A stretch of DNA of 64,000 nucleotides from Spinacia oleracea (taxonomy: Eukaryota; Streptophyta; Magnoliopsida; Caryophyllales; Amaranthaceae). The first letter of the stretch is position 1, and each line of letters begins with the position of its first letter. The notes under the pieces were generated by a model that had not been told where the DNA came from, ran no database searches, and saw only the letters and a program-made list of their open reading frames with translations. This document shows positions 1 through 10,478 of this stretch, one piece after another. The stretch spans positions 5,828,001 through 5,892,000 of the forward strand of contig NC_079490.1 of assembly GCF_020520425.1 (NCBI RefSeq), read 5' to 3'. Both the position numbers and the translations under genes were made by a program.

Positions 1-1604
1 AAGCAGAAAGTTTTTCCATTCTTCTTTTCAATCTGTCATGTCTAGTGCTATGGTGAAGGGGGTTTGTTACTTATGATTTATGAAGCACCAGGTCACGTCT
101 TGTAACTTTTTGGAATGCTATGGAACCACAAATAAGTATGGAGAACCTGAAAATGGTACATCATGGACTCATGGTATAAGAAATCAGGTAACCCTGACTT
201 TGACATCATATTGTTTACTTGTTTACACAAAGAAAAAGATAAATTTGCAAAAAAAAACAGTTCTAACAGCTTGTTTACAACGTTAGCATCAACATTTTCC
301 TTTTGGGAAAACCATAGACATAAGTTGTCATGTATGTATAGCAAGCTTCTTACACTACGATGTAAGTTTGACACAATGAAGTTCGAAATCATTGTATCAA
401 CTTAAAGCACACCTTAGAAAAAAGATAATTAAATGAGAAATAAAAAAGTTCAAAGGTAATGTGGAAAAAGTACACATTTTGATGCTTAAGATTGTCACTG
501 AAAGTAATGAAACTATCCAGCAGTTACAAAAAAAAAGTGACACTTACTACTTCTTTGAAATGTTATAGGTAAAATACATCTCTAAAATATACATTGTACT
601 ATTAAAGAACTCAATCTGTTCTTGGCTCCTAGCAAAAAGAACCTGTACTGCTAAACTTCTCCTTCAATGTTTCTATCAACCTCGTGTCTTCCATTGTACG
701 AAGTATTTGGTCTAAAACGGTTCTTTAACACAAGCAATGAGCACGTACATGAAACATGGCTTACAATCTTGAAGCATTTTGGCCAAACAAATCATCATTC
801 CTTGTACAAAATTATAAATCATTACTCATCCAAAGCTCCTTCATTCTCTAATCTTTCGAATGAACACATGTAAGGATTCTCAGATGTCCCTCATGTGCAT
901 TATTTCAACTTTCAATTAGCAGCTCTTGCTAAAATAGTAAAAATAAATTATATTCGAGAAAGGGAAATGAGAAACTGATAATAGACTTCCAACTTCCAAG
1001 AGAGATAAAACGCCACGACCACTCAAAATTTGCTCCGAAATCGAACTCAAGAACCAGGACCTATACTTTCTCGTCCATGTCACATATACCCAAGTTATCT
1101 TGTACATAGCTTCTTACTATTGTTCTCATCAACTTCTATGGGCCTCTTATGAGATGCTCAACTTAATAAAGGAAAAAAATATGTTCTTTATTGTTTGTTT
1201 CTTCTTTTGAAATCGCGCAAACTCTCACTTCTCATAGACAAATCAACTTAATCAAGCATACATTCTTAGCATTCCAAAAACAATTATTTTCACTTCTCCT
1301 GAAATAAAAATTATACACTGCTTAGTCCACATTACCTTCCTTCTTCACTTACTCAACCAAACCTTATTCCAATCATCCACAACTCCAACATATTCAGGAA
1401 CTTTCATATATCTCCCTAAATTTAACATGATTTTTATTCAGAATTCAGTCAGTATTAAGCATTCAACTCACCTAGAAATGATGGAAATAGCCATGAATTC
1501 AATTAACAGCAATCAAATCCCACCAAAATCAAACAATTATTATTAGAAAAACAAACCAACAAACAAAAATCCAATAGAATGTAATGCATTTTAAGTTCCA
1601 GCTT
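1..1604. other. Putative intron and unassigned sequence of the minus-strand gene starting at 1800
   Basis: AT-rich sequence without a convincing coding exon. Two blocks, about 350-600 and 1190-1612, have a clear inverted duplicate at 32109-32718 and 16617-17064. The intervening stretch, about 600-1190, has no counterpart in the duplicate, so it was either gained here or lost there. Short open frames on both strands look like chance. Confidence 0.4.
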
Positions 1605-1606
1605 AC

Positions 1607-1800
1607 CTAACAGGAGGGAGAAGAGGGTAGGGCACATTCAACCATTGACGAGAAGAAATACGGTGGCGTATACCAGAAGACGGCGGCGAGAGAGAAAGTG
1701 AAGAAGAATTACAGCGTGGAGAATAGAGAAAATGGCAGTGATGGTGAGGCTTTGAAGAGAATGGCAATAAGTGAGCAACAATAACCCCACCACCCGCCAT
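1607..1800 (-). CDS. First coding exon of an unidentified gene with a transit-peptide-like N-terminus (partial)
   Basis: Reading on the minus strand from the ATG at 1800, the exon encodes about 64 residues starting MAGGGVIVAHLLPFSSKP. It is rich in Ser, Pro, His and Arg and poor in acidic residues, which is typical of a chloroplast or mitochondrial presequence. The frame ends in PPVR at a good donor (AG|GTAAGC, donor at 1605-1606), leaving phase 2. Later exons should lie toward position 1 or beyond the window start. I did not find a convincing next exon in 1-1600; a weak candidate is the short frame MEDTRLIETLKEKFSS near 615-690, which ends in a stop. The product is not recognised. The donor and intron 1 also exist as an inverted duplicate after 16617, where the coding part of the exon is missing. 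Confidence 0.5.
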
Positions 1801-3550
1801 TGTTGTTGAACAACAACTGAAAAACCTTGTTGTTCTAGAAGATTTCCCCTTTCTTTCTTCTTCAAGTACCCTAACAAGAAATCCTCTCCCCTTAGTTGCC
1901 TAACCATGCAGCCCCCAGATTATCCAACTTCAAGCAATTCCCCCTTCACAAAAATTAACAAAAATTAAACTGAATTTGTAAAAATGGAAATTTGGGTTAT
2001 TGATTTTGTGAGGTTTAGAATAAGAAAGTAGGAATCTTTAGTGGATAATTCCAGTGAATTTGTAAATTTGGGAATTGGGTCATTGGGTTTATTTGGGAGT
2101 TTGAGTGAGAAAGTTGGAAACTTTGTTCTAAATGTGTGGATAATATTGTGGTTATGTGTTCTTAATTGCGCCTGTTTTTGTTCTTGGAAAAAATTTGTGG
2201 TTTTTGGAGAGGGAATTTGAAAAGGGGGGATAGTGGGAAGAATCAATTGGGAATTTCCTTATCTGGAAATGTAGGATAGTTGATGAAGCAAGTTCTTTCT
2301 TTGTGGAGCTTGGAGTTTGGAGTGTGGGTGGTGGTAGATTAGGTGTGACAGATGGATGATTTTGGGGGCCCACTTAAGTGCCAACTTGTTTAAGTTGCAA
2401 AACTTGCAACTGCTTGAAGAAGAGTTCAAGACAAAATGGCAACCCCTTGATAACAAATTAACAATGACTAGTGAGGTCCGTATATGCCTTCATTTTCTTT
2501 TTAGGGTTATACAGATTGGCGGGCTAAGCTAAAACATCATTTTGGATGATAGGTGAAAGGACACTATTAAAGAAGGGAAAAAAAGAAGAAAAAAACGTCG
2601 GGGGATTAGAGGGTGAATGGTTTTTATTTGTCACGAAGTCCGCCACCTGATTTGCCTCCGTGTAACATCGTTGAATACAAGTAGAGCATCTTCAAAATCA
2701 ATTTCGTATTGCAAATAATAGAGGTAATTTCCCAAGGGATCTCCCATGATTTTTTAAGAGAGTATAATCACAAGATTGTCTCATTCAACAATAATGTTTC
2801 TAACCCACACCTTCGTCGGGATACGTATCTTCACAAGTGACATACTGCAACCCTAAGGTTGAGCATAATATGGAGTAATAGTCCATAAAACTAGTAAGAA
2901 ATAAAAGTCGAAACATTCACTATACAACACAACCTACACTCAAGAAAACACGACACAACCACACGGGCACGAGACATATGTAGTACTACGTATGTAACAA
3001 GGCATTGTACTATGACATTGTTTAGCAAAACTAGCAGTACCCGATGCCTAGACACATTTACCGTTGGTAAATCACGACTCATGACAAGTAGTAGAAGATT
3101 TCGCTTGACCAAATCTACCAAAGTATAGGTACTAAAGACGAGCATTTTCACCATACAACCGGTTGTACCTTATAAAGGTGTTTTTTTTAAAAAAAAATGT
3201 CCAAAAATATAATCTTAGTTGCAACCGGTTGTAAGGAAATTGCCACCCAAAGGCAATCTTTTGGTCATAGTCTCATAGATTGTAAAAAATTAAGGGCCCA
3301 TTGACTTGTTAGACCAAAATTCACAAGCCATAACCATGGTGGTCTTCATAAACCCAAAATCACGTATAAAAGGCCCTTTACAAATGAATCAACAAGCCTA
3401 TTACACTTGCAAATCAAGAGAATAAAAAAAAAAATCTCCAACTATTTCACTCCAAATCCAAAAAATCAAGACCACTCCTCTATTAAACACTGAGTGTCAA
3501 TTAATAATCACCCTCAAGGCCAGTAAGAACTTCAATATAACCCATACAAC
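1801..3550. other. Spacer, with the presumed promoter of the minus-strand gene next to 1800
   Basis: No coding sequence recognised. Roughly 1801-2500 is the upstream region of the minus-strand exon. The frames in 1900-2460 have low-complexity Pro/Asn/Ser content and no domain. At 3154-3166 and 3221-3232 there are two copies of the self-complementary motif CAACCGGTTG about 65 bp apart, flanking a poly-T/poly-A tract. Confidence 0.4.
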
Positions 3551-4092
3551 TAGACCTGTCAAAAATCGACCCGACCCGAAAACCGACCCGAACCCGACCC
3601 GAAAATACTGGGTCCTGAACAAGATTTTGTGACCCGTAACCCGATTTTTTCCGAACCCGAGCAACCCGAAAAGTAATGGGTTAAAACCCGACCGAACCCG
3701 TTTTGGACCCGACCGATTGAAAATCATTGTATTTATACTAAAAAATGAGATTATGAGAAAATTTAAGCATAATAAGCACGTTGTTTTTACTATTGTTGTG
3801 TGTAATATGATTTTATTTATACTTATACGTCATTTTATAGTTGAATTTGACTAAATATAAACTTGTGTAGGAAAATTTGTTAATTTCTGCTAATACTTTG
3901 TATATTTATCACCTAAATTAATGAAAATATAATGCGCGTTTTAAAATCTCTCAACCCGTTGGGTCGACCCGAACCCGAAAGTTCTGGGTCTTGAACAAGC
4001 ATTTGTAAACCCGAAAATGACCGACCCGATTCAACCCGAACCCGAAAATAATTTTTTACAACCCGACCCGACCGACCCGTTTGACAGGTCTA
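3551..4092. mobile_element. Non-autonomous hAT transposon (family with TAGACCTGTCA ends)
   Basis: Terminal inverted repeats read TAGACCTGTCAAAAATCG on the left and, reverse-complemented, TAGACCTGTCAAACGGGTCG on the right. A perfect 8-bp target duplication CATACAAC lies at 3543-3550 and 4093-4100. Subterminal zones are arrays of GACCCGAACCCG-type motifs and the middle is AT-rich with no transposase frame. Relatives are at 49932-50403 and, broken, at 33815-33971. The 8-bp duplication and the TIR form are hAT hallmarks. Confidence 0.88.
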
Positions 4093-4450
4093 CATACAAC
4101 CGTAGCTTTTAGGACTGTTAAAAATTGACTTACTCGACCGATTTCTGACAAAAATCAAAGTGACCCCAAAAACAAAATTCACACATTCAATCTGCATAAG
4201 CACAACGACCCCTGTCCCCGTACAACCACATTATCCGATTATATCCCGAACCGATTTATATCCGACCCGTAAGTCCATAACCGACTGATGACCCGATTTG
4301 ACATCATTAGCCCAAATATTGCATTGCCAACCGAAGTTCCTCCCCATTCTTGTCCAACTTATTAGGCATTTAGGCGTGATAAAGTCTTCAAAGACGGGTT
4401 TAGCATCATCATCTGAAAACCCTAGCGCCACAACAACTATCACTTTAAAC

Positions 4451-4927
4451 ATGTCCACATCTCCCCCAAACCCGCAAAACCCAGATCCCAAATCTTCTGA
4501 AAATCAAAACCCTAATCCCAAAATCCCCGAATCACAATACCCAGAAATCTCCAATCAAACCGTTAACCCAGATGAAAAGGGTCGGATCAGCGGCGATGAG
4601 AGAGAAAAAGGCGGAGAAGGAGAAGAAGAGGAAGAAGGGGAATGTGGGTTCTGCTTGTTCATGAAAGAGGGAGGTTGCAAGGATGAGTTTATAGCTTGGG
4701 AAAAGTGTGTGGAAGATTCAGAGAAGAATCATGAAGATATTGTTGAGAAATGCTTTGATGTTACTGGAAATTTGAAGAAGTGTATGATTGCTCATTCGGA
4801 TTATTATGAACCCCTTTTGAATGCGGAGAAAGCTGCTGTAGAGGAGGTTAAGCAAGAAATGGAGCGCGAGCAAGATTCGAGTTCAAACACAGCTGAAGTT
4901 GAAGTTACACTGGAAATGGAGGTTTAG
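4451..4927 (+). CDS. GCK domain-containing protein
   Basis: Intronless frame of 158 codons. I start it at the ATG at 4451 (MSTSPPNPQNPDPKSS); an upstream in-frame ATG at 4298 would add 51 residues that look like leader sequence. Residues 1-45 are a Pro/Asn/Ser-rich disordered segment, followed by an acidic Glu run at about 50-62. Residues 64-125 match the plant GCK domain: CGFC, EGGCKDEF, AWEKCVED, VEKCFDVTGNLKKCM and a closing HSDYYEPLL. The paired cysteines spaced through predicted helices recall the CHCH/twin-Cys fold, but the biochemical function of GCK proteins is not known to me. The C-terminal tail is acidic. A 71-bp tandem duplication lies just after the stop, in the likely 3' UTR. 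Confidence 0.82.
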   Translation: MSTSPPNPQNPDPKSSENQNPNPKIPESQYPEISNQTVNPDEKGRISGDEREKGGEGEEEEEGECGFCLFMKEGGCKDEFIAWEKCVEDSEKNHEDIVEKCFDVTGNLKKCMIAHSDYYEPLLNAEKAAVEEVKQEMEREQDSSSNTAEVEVTLEMEV

Positions 4928-4942
4928 TTTTAGACTTTTAGG

Positions 4943-5084
4943 GGGTTTGATCATTTTTTGGGTACTGAATTGGGAAAATTTGTTTCCAATTTACTGTGAT
5001 AGAGGTAAATTAAGGGTTTGATCATTTTTTTGGTACTGAATTGGGAAATTTGTTTCTAGTTTACTGTGATAGAGGTAAATTAAG
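4943..5084. repeat. Two-copy 71-bp tandem repeat in the 3' flank of the GCK gene
   Basis: Copies start at 4943 and 5014 with GGGTTTGATCATTTTTT and end with GATAGAGGTAAATTAAG. They differ by only a few bases, indicating a recent local duplication in the probable 3' UTR. Confidence 0.85.
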
Positions 5085-5234
5085 TCCAATTTTGAGGCAT
5101 GTGACATCAAAGTTTTGTACTTGGTAGAGTTTAATTTGTTGCTGATTAATATTTTTGACCTCGGAAGAAGTAAAAAAATAAGAAGTATGATCAACGTTGT
5201 TAGGAGGATTTTTAGGGCACTTGGAGGTATTGTG

Positions 5235-5604
5235 TAGACATGGCAAAACTAACACGGATTCGAAATATTCGACTACTCGATCCAATTGGCCCGATCCGAT
5301 AACCTATTTTGACTCGAAACAACCAAATGAAGTTAACCCTATATCCAAAAAATAATCCGAACCCAAATCGAAACAGACCTGAAATTGACTTGACCCGATA
5401 TAACCAAATACTCGAATCGACCAAGACCAAGTAACCGAACTGAATCGACCCAAACTAAAATAACCCGAATCTTCCTGCCCCACATATTAGCTAGTTTACT
5501 ACATCGTGACATAATCTAACCTGACAAAACGATATACCCCGAAATGACCTGAACCGAATTGATCCGATCTGAGCCGATCAAAACGACCCCTTTGCCAGCT
5601 CTAG
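5235..5604. mobile_element. Non-autonomous hAT element (TAGA(C/G)(A/C)TGGCAAA ends)
   Basis: Left end TAGACATGGCAAAAC and right end, reverse-complemented, TAGAGCTGGCAAAGG form a TIR pair. Flanking 8-mers GTATTGTG (5227-5234) and GTCTTGTG (5605-5612) match at 7 of 8 positions. The interior has degenerate CCCGA motifs and no coding capacity. Confidence 0.75.
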
Positions 5605-5681
5605 TCTTGTGGGTTGGTGGCATTGAAGGTGTAAAGTCTTTGGGTGAAAGGTGAACAATGTGAGACTCGGGTAGAGTGTGC

Positions 5682-5983
5682 TAAAGATGGTCGTGGGCCA
5701 GGCCGGGCTTTGGGCTAAGCCCACGAACCGTGGGCCTAACCGGGCCAGGCCCACACCATGCCCATATTGTATCGTGACGGGCCGGACTGGGCCGAAAAGT
5801 TCAAAAAGGGCTCAGGCCTAGTCCAAGCCACGAGTTTTCGTGTCGGCCCGTCTTGCCTAAGGCTAATTTTACTAAATTTAGCATGATTGGTTATGTCGGA
5901 TTGAGTAGTATCGTTCCTTGCCGTGCTTTTTTCGTGCTCGTGGCGGGCCGGACTTCATACCGGTCCGGCCACAGCCATCTTTA
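5682..5983. mobile_element. Short hAT-type MITE with TAAAGATGG ends, copy 1
   Basis: The TIR is TAAAGATGG at the left and CCATCTTTA at the right. A perfect 8-bp target duplication GAGTGTGC is at 5674-5681 and 5984-5991. The 302-bp interior is GC-rich with repeated GGCCCG/GGGCC motifs. The reverse complement of the element at 32248-32590 aligns with it (shared CATTGTATCGTG core), so they are one family. Confidence 0.87.
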
Positions 5984-5991
5984 GAGTGTGC

Positions 5992-6385
5992 CCCGGAAAG
6001 GGTGACCATTTCCTCTAAGGAAAGGCCTTTTCTTTCAAAGTTCTCTTAAAGTCTTTGTAAGTTGAAAAGGGGTGCCGATAGGTTTTGTGTTGGCTCATCC
6101 TTACACGAGACTCTCCCATCACGCCAACCTAACTGTACAACGTAGTTGATCCTTCCTACCTTAAAGGCGATGTCTTGTGCTGCAAAGGCTATGATATCTG
6201 CACAAGAGACGGTTTGCAGGTCTAGTATATATCAAGGTTTTCCAAGATGAAGAAGGCCACACATTAGCAATATCATTCAACCCAAAAAATATGAAGTTTT
6301 CAAATATTCGCATTTAAGTTCCCTAATACTCTGCATTGTCAAAAAAAACATTAAAACTACAAGATGAGAGTCGCATCTTCTACAC
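5992..6385. other. Spacer downstream of the NAA38-like gene
   Basis: No gene or complete repeat recognised. This stretch should contain the 3' UTR and terminator of the minus-strand NAA38-like gene ending at 6386. Confidence 0.4.
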
Positions 6386-6754
6386 CTAAATATCCTTCAA
6401 TGAGAGCATTGACAATTCTTCTTCAACTGGGGAGTCAACCCGACAGGAGATCCGGCACGATGAAGGGATGAGAATAAGACCAAGACCACGTTGTTCCATT
6501 GGCGAAGGAGATGACCGTCTTACACTTCGAAACTCAACAGCATCTTGCAAAATTATGTTGCCTTGTTTATCCATGCAATGAAAGTTTCCCATGAAAAACC
6601 TTCCATCATTTACACCAACCAGCATTCGACGAAACAGTAGCTTCTTCACCGTGTCAATGGCATATAGGTTGCTGGAATTTGAATGACATTCTTCTGAGAT
6701 TTCTGATACACCCTCTTGAGAAAAGGATGTTCCTGATTCTCGTTCAAGTTCCAT
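6386..6754 (-). CDS. NAA38: NAA38/LSMD1-like protein, auxiliary subunit of the NatC N-terminal acetyltransferase
   Basis: 122-residue minus-strand frame in one exon. Residues 1-30 are polar (MELERESGTSFSQEG). Residues about 33-105 form an Sm-like fold: VKKLLFRRMLVGVNDGRFFMGNF (Sm1, with the conserved DGR followed by G), CMDKQGNIILQDAVEF, then RGLGLILIPSSCRISCRVD (Sm2). The arrangement and the spacer between Sm motifs are those of LSMD1/NAA38 rather than spliceosomal Sm/LSm proteins. In the known family this subunit joins NAA30 and NAA35 at ribosomes to acetylate Met-hydrophobic N-termini. The ATG at 6754 is the only good start. The transcript probably begins near 8750, with an intron whose acceptor (TTTGCAG|TGAAGGG, exon resuming at 6836) lies upstream of the start codon. 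Confidence 0.8.
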   Translation of the reverse strand: MELERESGTSFSQEGVSEISEECHSNSSNLYAIDTVKKLLFRRMLVGVNDGRFFMGNFHCMDKQGNIILQDAVEFRSVRRSSPSPMEQRGLGLILIPSSCRISCRVDSPVEEELSMLSLKDI

Positions 6755-8780
6755 ATCAAAGCAAGATCAATCACTTCAATGGAAATGGCGGACTGCAGTC
6801 TGCAAGTATTTGCGCAGCTTAACTTAACTCCCTTCACTGCAAAAAAACAGGATTGCATTAGAAAAGGCATGATTCTAGAAGATGTACAGTCAGAAAACAC
6901 ACAGAAAGCATACTACTTCATACATAGGATAACAAGGTCAGGTTTCAAGCCATTAGTATCGTATAATTGCTTTGTTATCAGAAATTCAGAAGCACGACTA
7001 TTTTCCTCATAGCATGTATGGCGACTTGGCGAGCATAATCCTTCATGCCCAGTCCTTGTTTACTAGACTACAATTAGAATTGGAAACTAAGACAGGGCAC
7101 CACTAGTGACTAAACAATTGAAGATTTCTTCAATCCTACAAAGACAGCCTTGATTTTTTTTTTTTACTTTTTGTTATCATTATTGCCACTGTGTTTCTAA
7201 ATATTACACAACCTGAGAGTTAACACCTCAAAACCCTTATTAATTAATACAATCGAGACATCGAGGTGTCCAAGACAGTACACAACTTTTTTTTAATAGT
7301 TACAAATTTACTCTATGATCAACCAAGCACTAACCTCTCATCCACAACTCTCATCAACATGCCTGTATCAATCATCACTAAGCACAACTATTACTTAAAT
7401 AACATCAAACCATTCCTTTGAATGGAGTGGACTGAGACTACTGGAGGACAGGACCAAAAAAAAAAAGGAAACATCAAAGATATTCCTCTTTGAAGCGGGG
7501 AGCAGAAACCCGTATCGTTGTATTGATCAACAAACTCCAGCCAATTGTCAACTATACTGATAACTAGACCTACCAACCTTAGAAAATTAGCTCTCTAAGC
7601 TAATGCAATTAGCTGACTCTAAAATTAGAAGGAATTCTTTTGTCACTCGCATGAGCAAATAGCGATCATCAAATCCATATAAGATTTGATTTTTTCTTCA
7701 TGCTCTATACCCTTGCTAGTTGCTAATTGTATTCATTCTTAGAAGTTAATGAGCTAAATGGCATAAGACTATTGCACAGCCTTCTGGTTAAGATTCAATC
7801 AGTTTCAATCAGCTAAAAAAAAGTGACTGCACAAAATACATAATGGATCAGTAATATCAGTTCTAATCAATTCAGGAAAAGAAAGTTTTTATCAACAACA
7901 AGCAATTCAGTTAAAAGCAGGTGAATAGAATAGGGCCTAAAGCTAACATTTCATCAACTTTTGAAAACAAGAAGATAGAATCATTACAGGAGATTTGTCT
8001 CAGTACTGAAATTCTAGCCAACAGAAAGTCAGAAACAATCAAGTTTGAAGAGAGAAATTGGCAGCAACTCAGTTCACTTCATAATCACAAATTCCCATGT
8101 AATCAAGAGAGAAACCCCATGTTCAATTGGAAACCTACCCACATAAGAAAAACTTGGAAATTCCAAAAATTGACAGCAAACCCAGTTTACTAACGTCATA
8201 ATCACAAATGCCAATGTAATCAAGAGAAAGAAACCCCTTAAAACCCCATCAATTCGAGACCTACCCACATAAGAAAAATTGAAATTTCCACAAATTGACA
8301 GCAACCGGCTCAAATCACGTCAAGATAAATAGCACTCTTCAAACTAATGGCGATAATTTCGTTGTTTTAAGATACCCAGTCAAATTCCCAAACAAAGATT
8401 CGCATTTATAACGATAACCTAATAATTGAGAATCAGCTCATACACAGAACACATCAATTCTAAGCGATGAATCAAAATTTTAAACAGATGTAAAAGAAGC
8501 AATTGAAGTACGGTGATGATGAATTACTCATCAGACAAAATTGATGAATTAACTAAAAGAAAGGGGAAAAAAAAAGCATTGAATCACAAAGAAAAGAATT
8601 ACCAACAGAAGGGCCCGCCAAATTGATCAGGATTGGCCGATGAAGAACAATAGCGACGGAGGAAATAAAAGACTAATGACGGTGGTTTCGTCGGCGTAGT
8701 CTGAAAAGATTAATTCTCCGATGAGAGTGAGAGTGTTTAGGGGAGGAGTGCCGATTACGGAATGGCTAATGTATACTCCA
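6755..8780 (-). other. 5' leader of the NAA38-like gene: leader exons and a large intron (inferred)
   Basis: On the minus strand a pyrimidine-rich leader at about 8600-8780 ends at a donor-like TTG|GTAATTC near 8598. A polypyrimidine tract and GCAG acceptor precede 6836. The ~1.76 kb between them has no coding signal and would be a leader intron. It contains the tandem duplication at 8084-8311. This is a splice prediction by eye; other leader introns are possible. Confidence 0.4.
8084..8311. repeat. Two-copy ~115-bp tandem repeat within the NAA38-like leader intron
   Basis: Both units contain CATAATCACAAAT, AATGTAATCAAGAGA, GAAACCCC, ACCTACCCACATAAGAAAAA and AAATTGACAGCAA in the same order, with moderate divergence. 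Confidence 0.75.
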
Positions 8781-8830
8781 TCTGAGTTACACATACTTTG
8801 GGGCAAAATAGGAAAAACACATCTGCTCAT

Positions 8831-9832
8831 TTTGCTTCCTACGGAGTACCATCCAACTTACTTTTGCCCTGATCGGTTCTAAATTATTAGATGTACGCCG
8901 TGTATCCGGATGCACCGTACAGTCAAGTGTATTTTTATGTTTATGGTAGTGTCTTTTACATTTTCTTCACATATAAGGGGAAAATGGGAAAGGGTGCACC
9001 TTACACCCGGCTTAGTATTTTGACTAATAAAAATTTAATGTTTGACAATTTAGCGGCTTGATTAGAAGTTCCGTTATATCAACAGTGGCTTGCGTCCGAT
9101 TTGTCCAAGTGCTTATTTGACTCCAATACAGGTCCGCTCTAGCCAAAATCTATCTGATCATCCATGAGTAGACATTGTAATGTATGGAGTAACTGTAACA
9201 TAATGAGTATTAGCTCTGATTATCGGTTAGGGTCAAATTATTAAAAAAAAATTCATTGAATTGAGTTTTACCAGACAAAGTCTTTATTTTGTGCTCATCA
9301 TTGTCACTCTCATTTCTCATTTTCCCTTACTTGTTTATTGGTCCACTTAATATCGACCTGATCTTAACCCACAAATCCACAATCCTATTTGGACTAACTC
9401 ATTTGAAACAGTTACAAGGTTATCCTTTTATGACCGACCCACTATTATCCATTGCCGATCTTGATTCGACCCGCACAATAACCGGATCCAACCATGAGAC
9501 TATAAGATTATCAAAACTCAATGTGATCCAAAATTCCCATTTCCAAAGGACAAATCTTAGTTTGTAGTATAAGTCAAACTTTTGGGCTTTGGATAATTTC
9601 TAAAACCATCAAGGCCCACAGTCAACTAATTCTAACAACTACCCACCTGCCCACCAAATTGTCCAAATAGTCAAACTGGGCCACAACCTTTTTGGTATTA
9701 CCGAAAAGACAAAATACGGATGGTAAATTAATTGATTAAAATTACAAAATACTGATTGAAGTAAAATTAATGGATAAAAAAGTCTAAATATAAATGAGTT
9801 TTTGTGTATAAAATAACAAAACTGCTAAATAT
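8831..9832. other. Spacer, nothing coding recognised
   Basis: AT-rich spacer. A stretch around 9420-9500 with GACCCGAC-type motifs looks like a decayed piece of the subterminal arrays seen in the local hAT elements, but no ends or duplication were found. Confidence 0.4.
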
Positions 9833-10030
9833 TTTTTTATGTTCTATTACGAGAAGTTTCCACCATATTTCGTGAGTAGAATAACCTGCCGTATGAGTTT
9901 ATATGGGTACCTCGGTGAGCAGCATACCTCCCAACTGAGGTTTTATCCGTACCCAAGTCTCGAACCCGATACCTTGGTTAAGGAGCAAGTGAATCTTAAC
10001 CATTCACGTCAATCCCAGTTGGTACTTTAT
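9833..10030 (-). mobile_element. tRNA-derived SINE
   Basis: Oriented on the minus strand. From the 5' end near 10030 it has an A-box-like region (GGGATTGACGTGAATGGTTAAG begins near 10018) and a good B box GGTTCGAGACT around 9950-9970. It ends in an A-rich tail at 9833-9839. A 9-bp target duplication GCTAAATAT flanks it at 9824-9832 and 10031-10039. Its ~198-bp size and structure fit a plant SINE; the family is not assigned. Confidence 0.75.
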
Positions 10031-10124
10031 GCTAAATATATGTAACAAGGAGAACATTAACGATTTTAAGTCATTGACAAGGCTAAAAGTAGAAAAAAAA
10101 AATTAGGGCAACTTTTGTATAATA

Positions 10125-10478
10125 CTCCCTCCGTTCCTAAATACATGTCCAGTTCTCATAAATAGCGTTCCCTTATAAGTGTCCAGTTTCCATTTTTGGA
10201 CATACACCTTTCCCACTTTTCCATTCACTTTTCCCACTTTTCCACACACTTTTCCCACTTCTCTAAAAATCATTATTACTTTTTCTTACACATTCTACAC
10301 TTTTACCACTTTTCAATCACCACATCCACTTTTATATATATACTTTATTAATAAACATTATCTACTTTTTCCTTTCCCCAAAAAAAACATTCCCAATCAT
10401 TACCTCTTACACACCATTCAATTTTATTAATTACCGTGTAAATGTCCAAATTGGACACATATTTAGGAACGGAGGGAG
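10125..10478. mobile_element. Stowaway MITE (Tc1/mariner type)
   Basis: TA-flanked element with ends CTCCCTCCGTTCCTAAATA and its exact complement TATTTAGGAACGGAGGGAG. The interior is pyrimidine-rich on the plus strand with repeated TTTTCCCACTT motifs. Confidence 0.9.

Noticed and set aside
1638-2456. Overlapping minus-strand frames of 65-93 codons upstream of the exon at 1800
   Set aside because: Low-complexity composition, no domain, and position in the likely promoter or leader.
3551-4092. Telomere-like or centromeric satellite arrays suggested by repeated CCCGAACCCGA
   Set aside because: They are subterminal arrays within TIR elements bounded by 8-bp target duplications.
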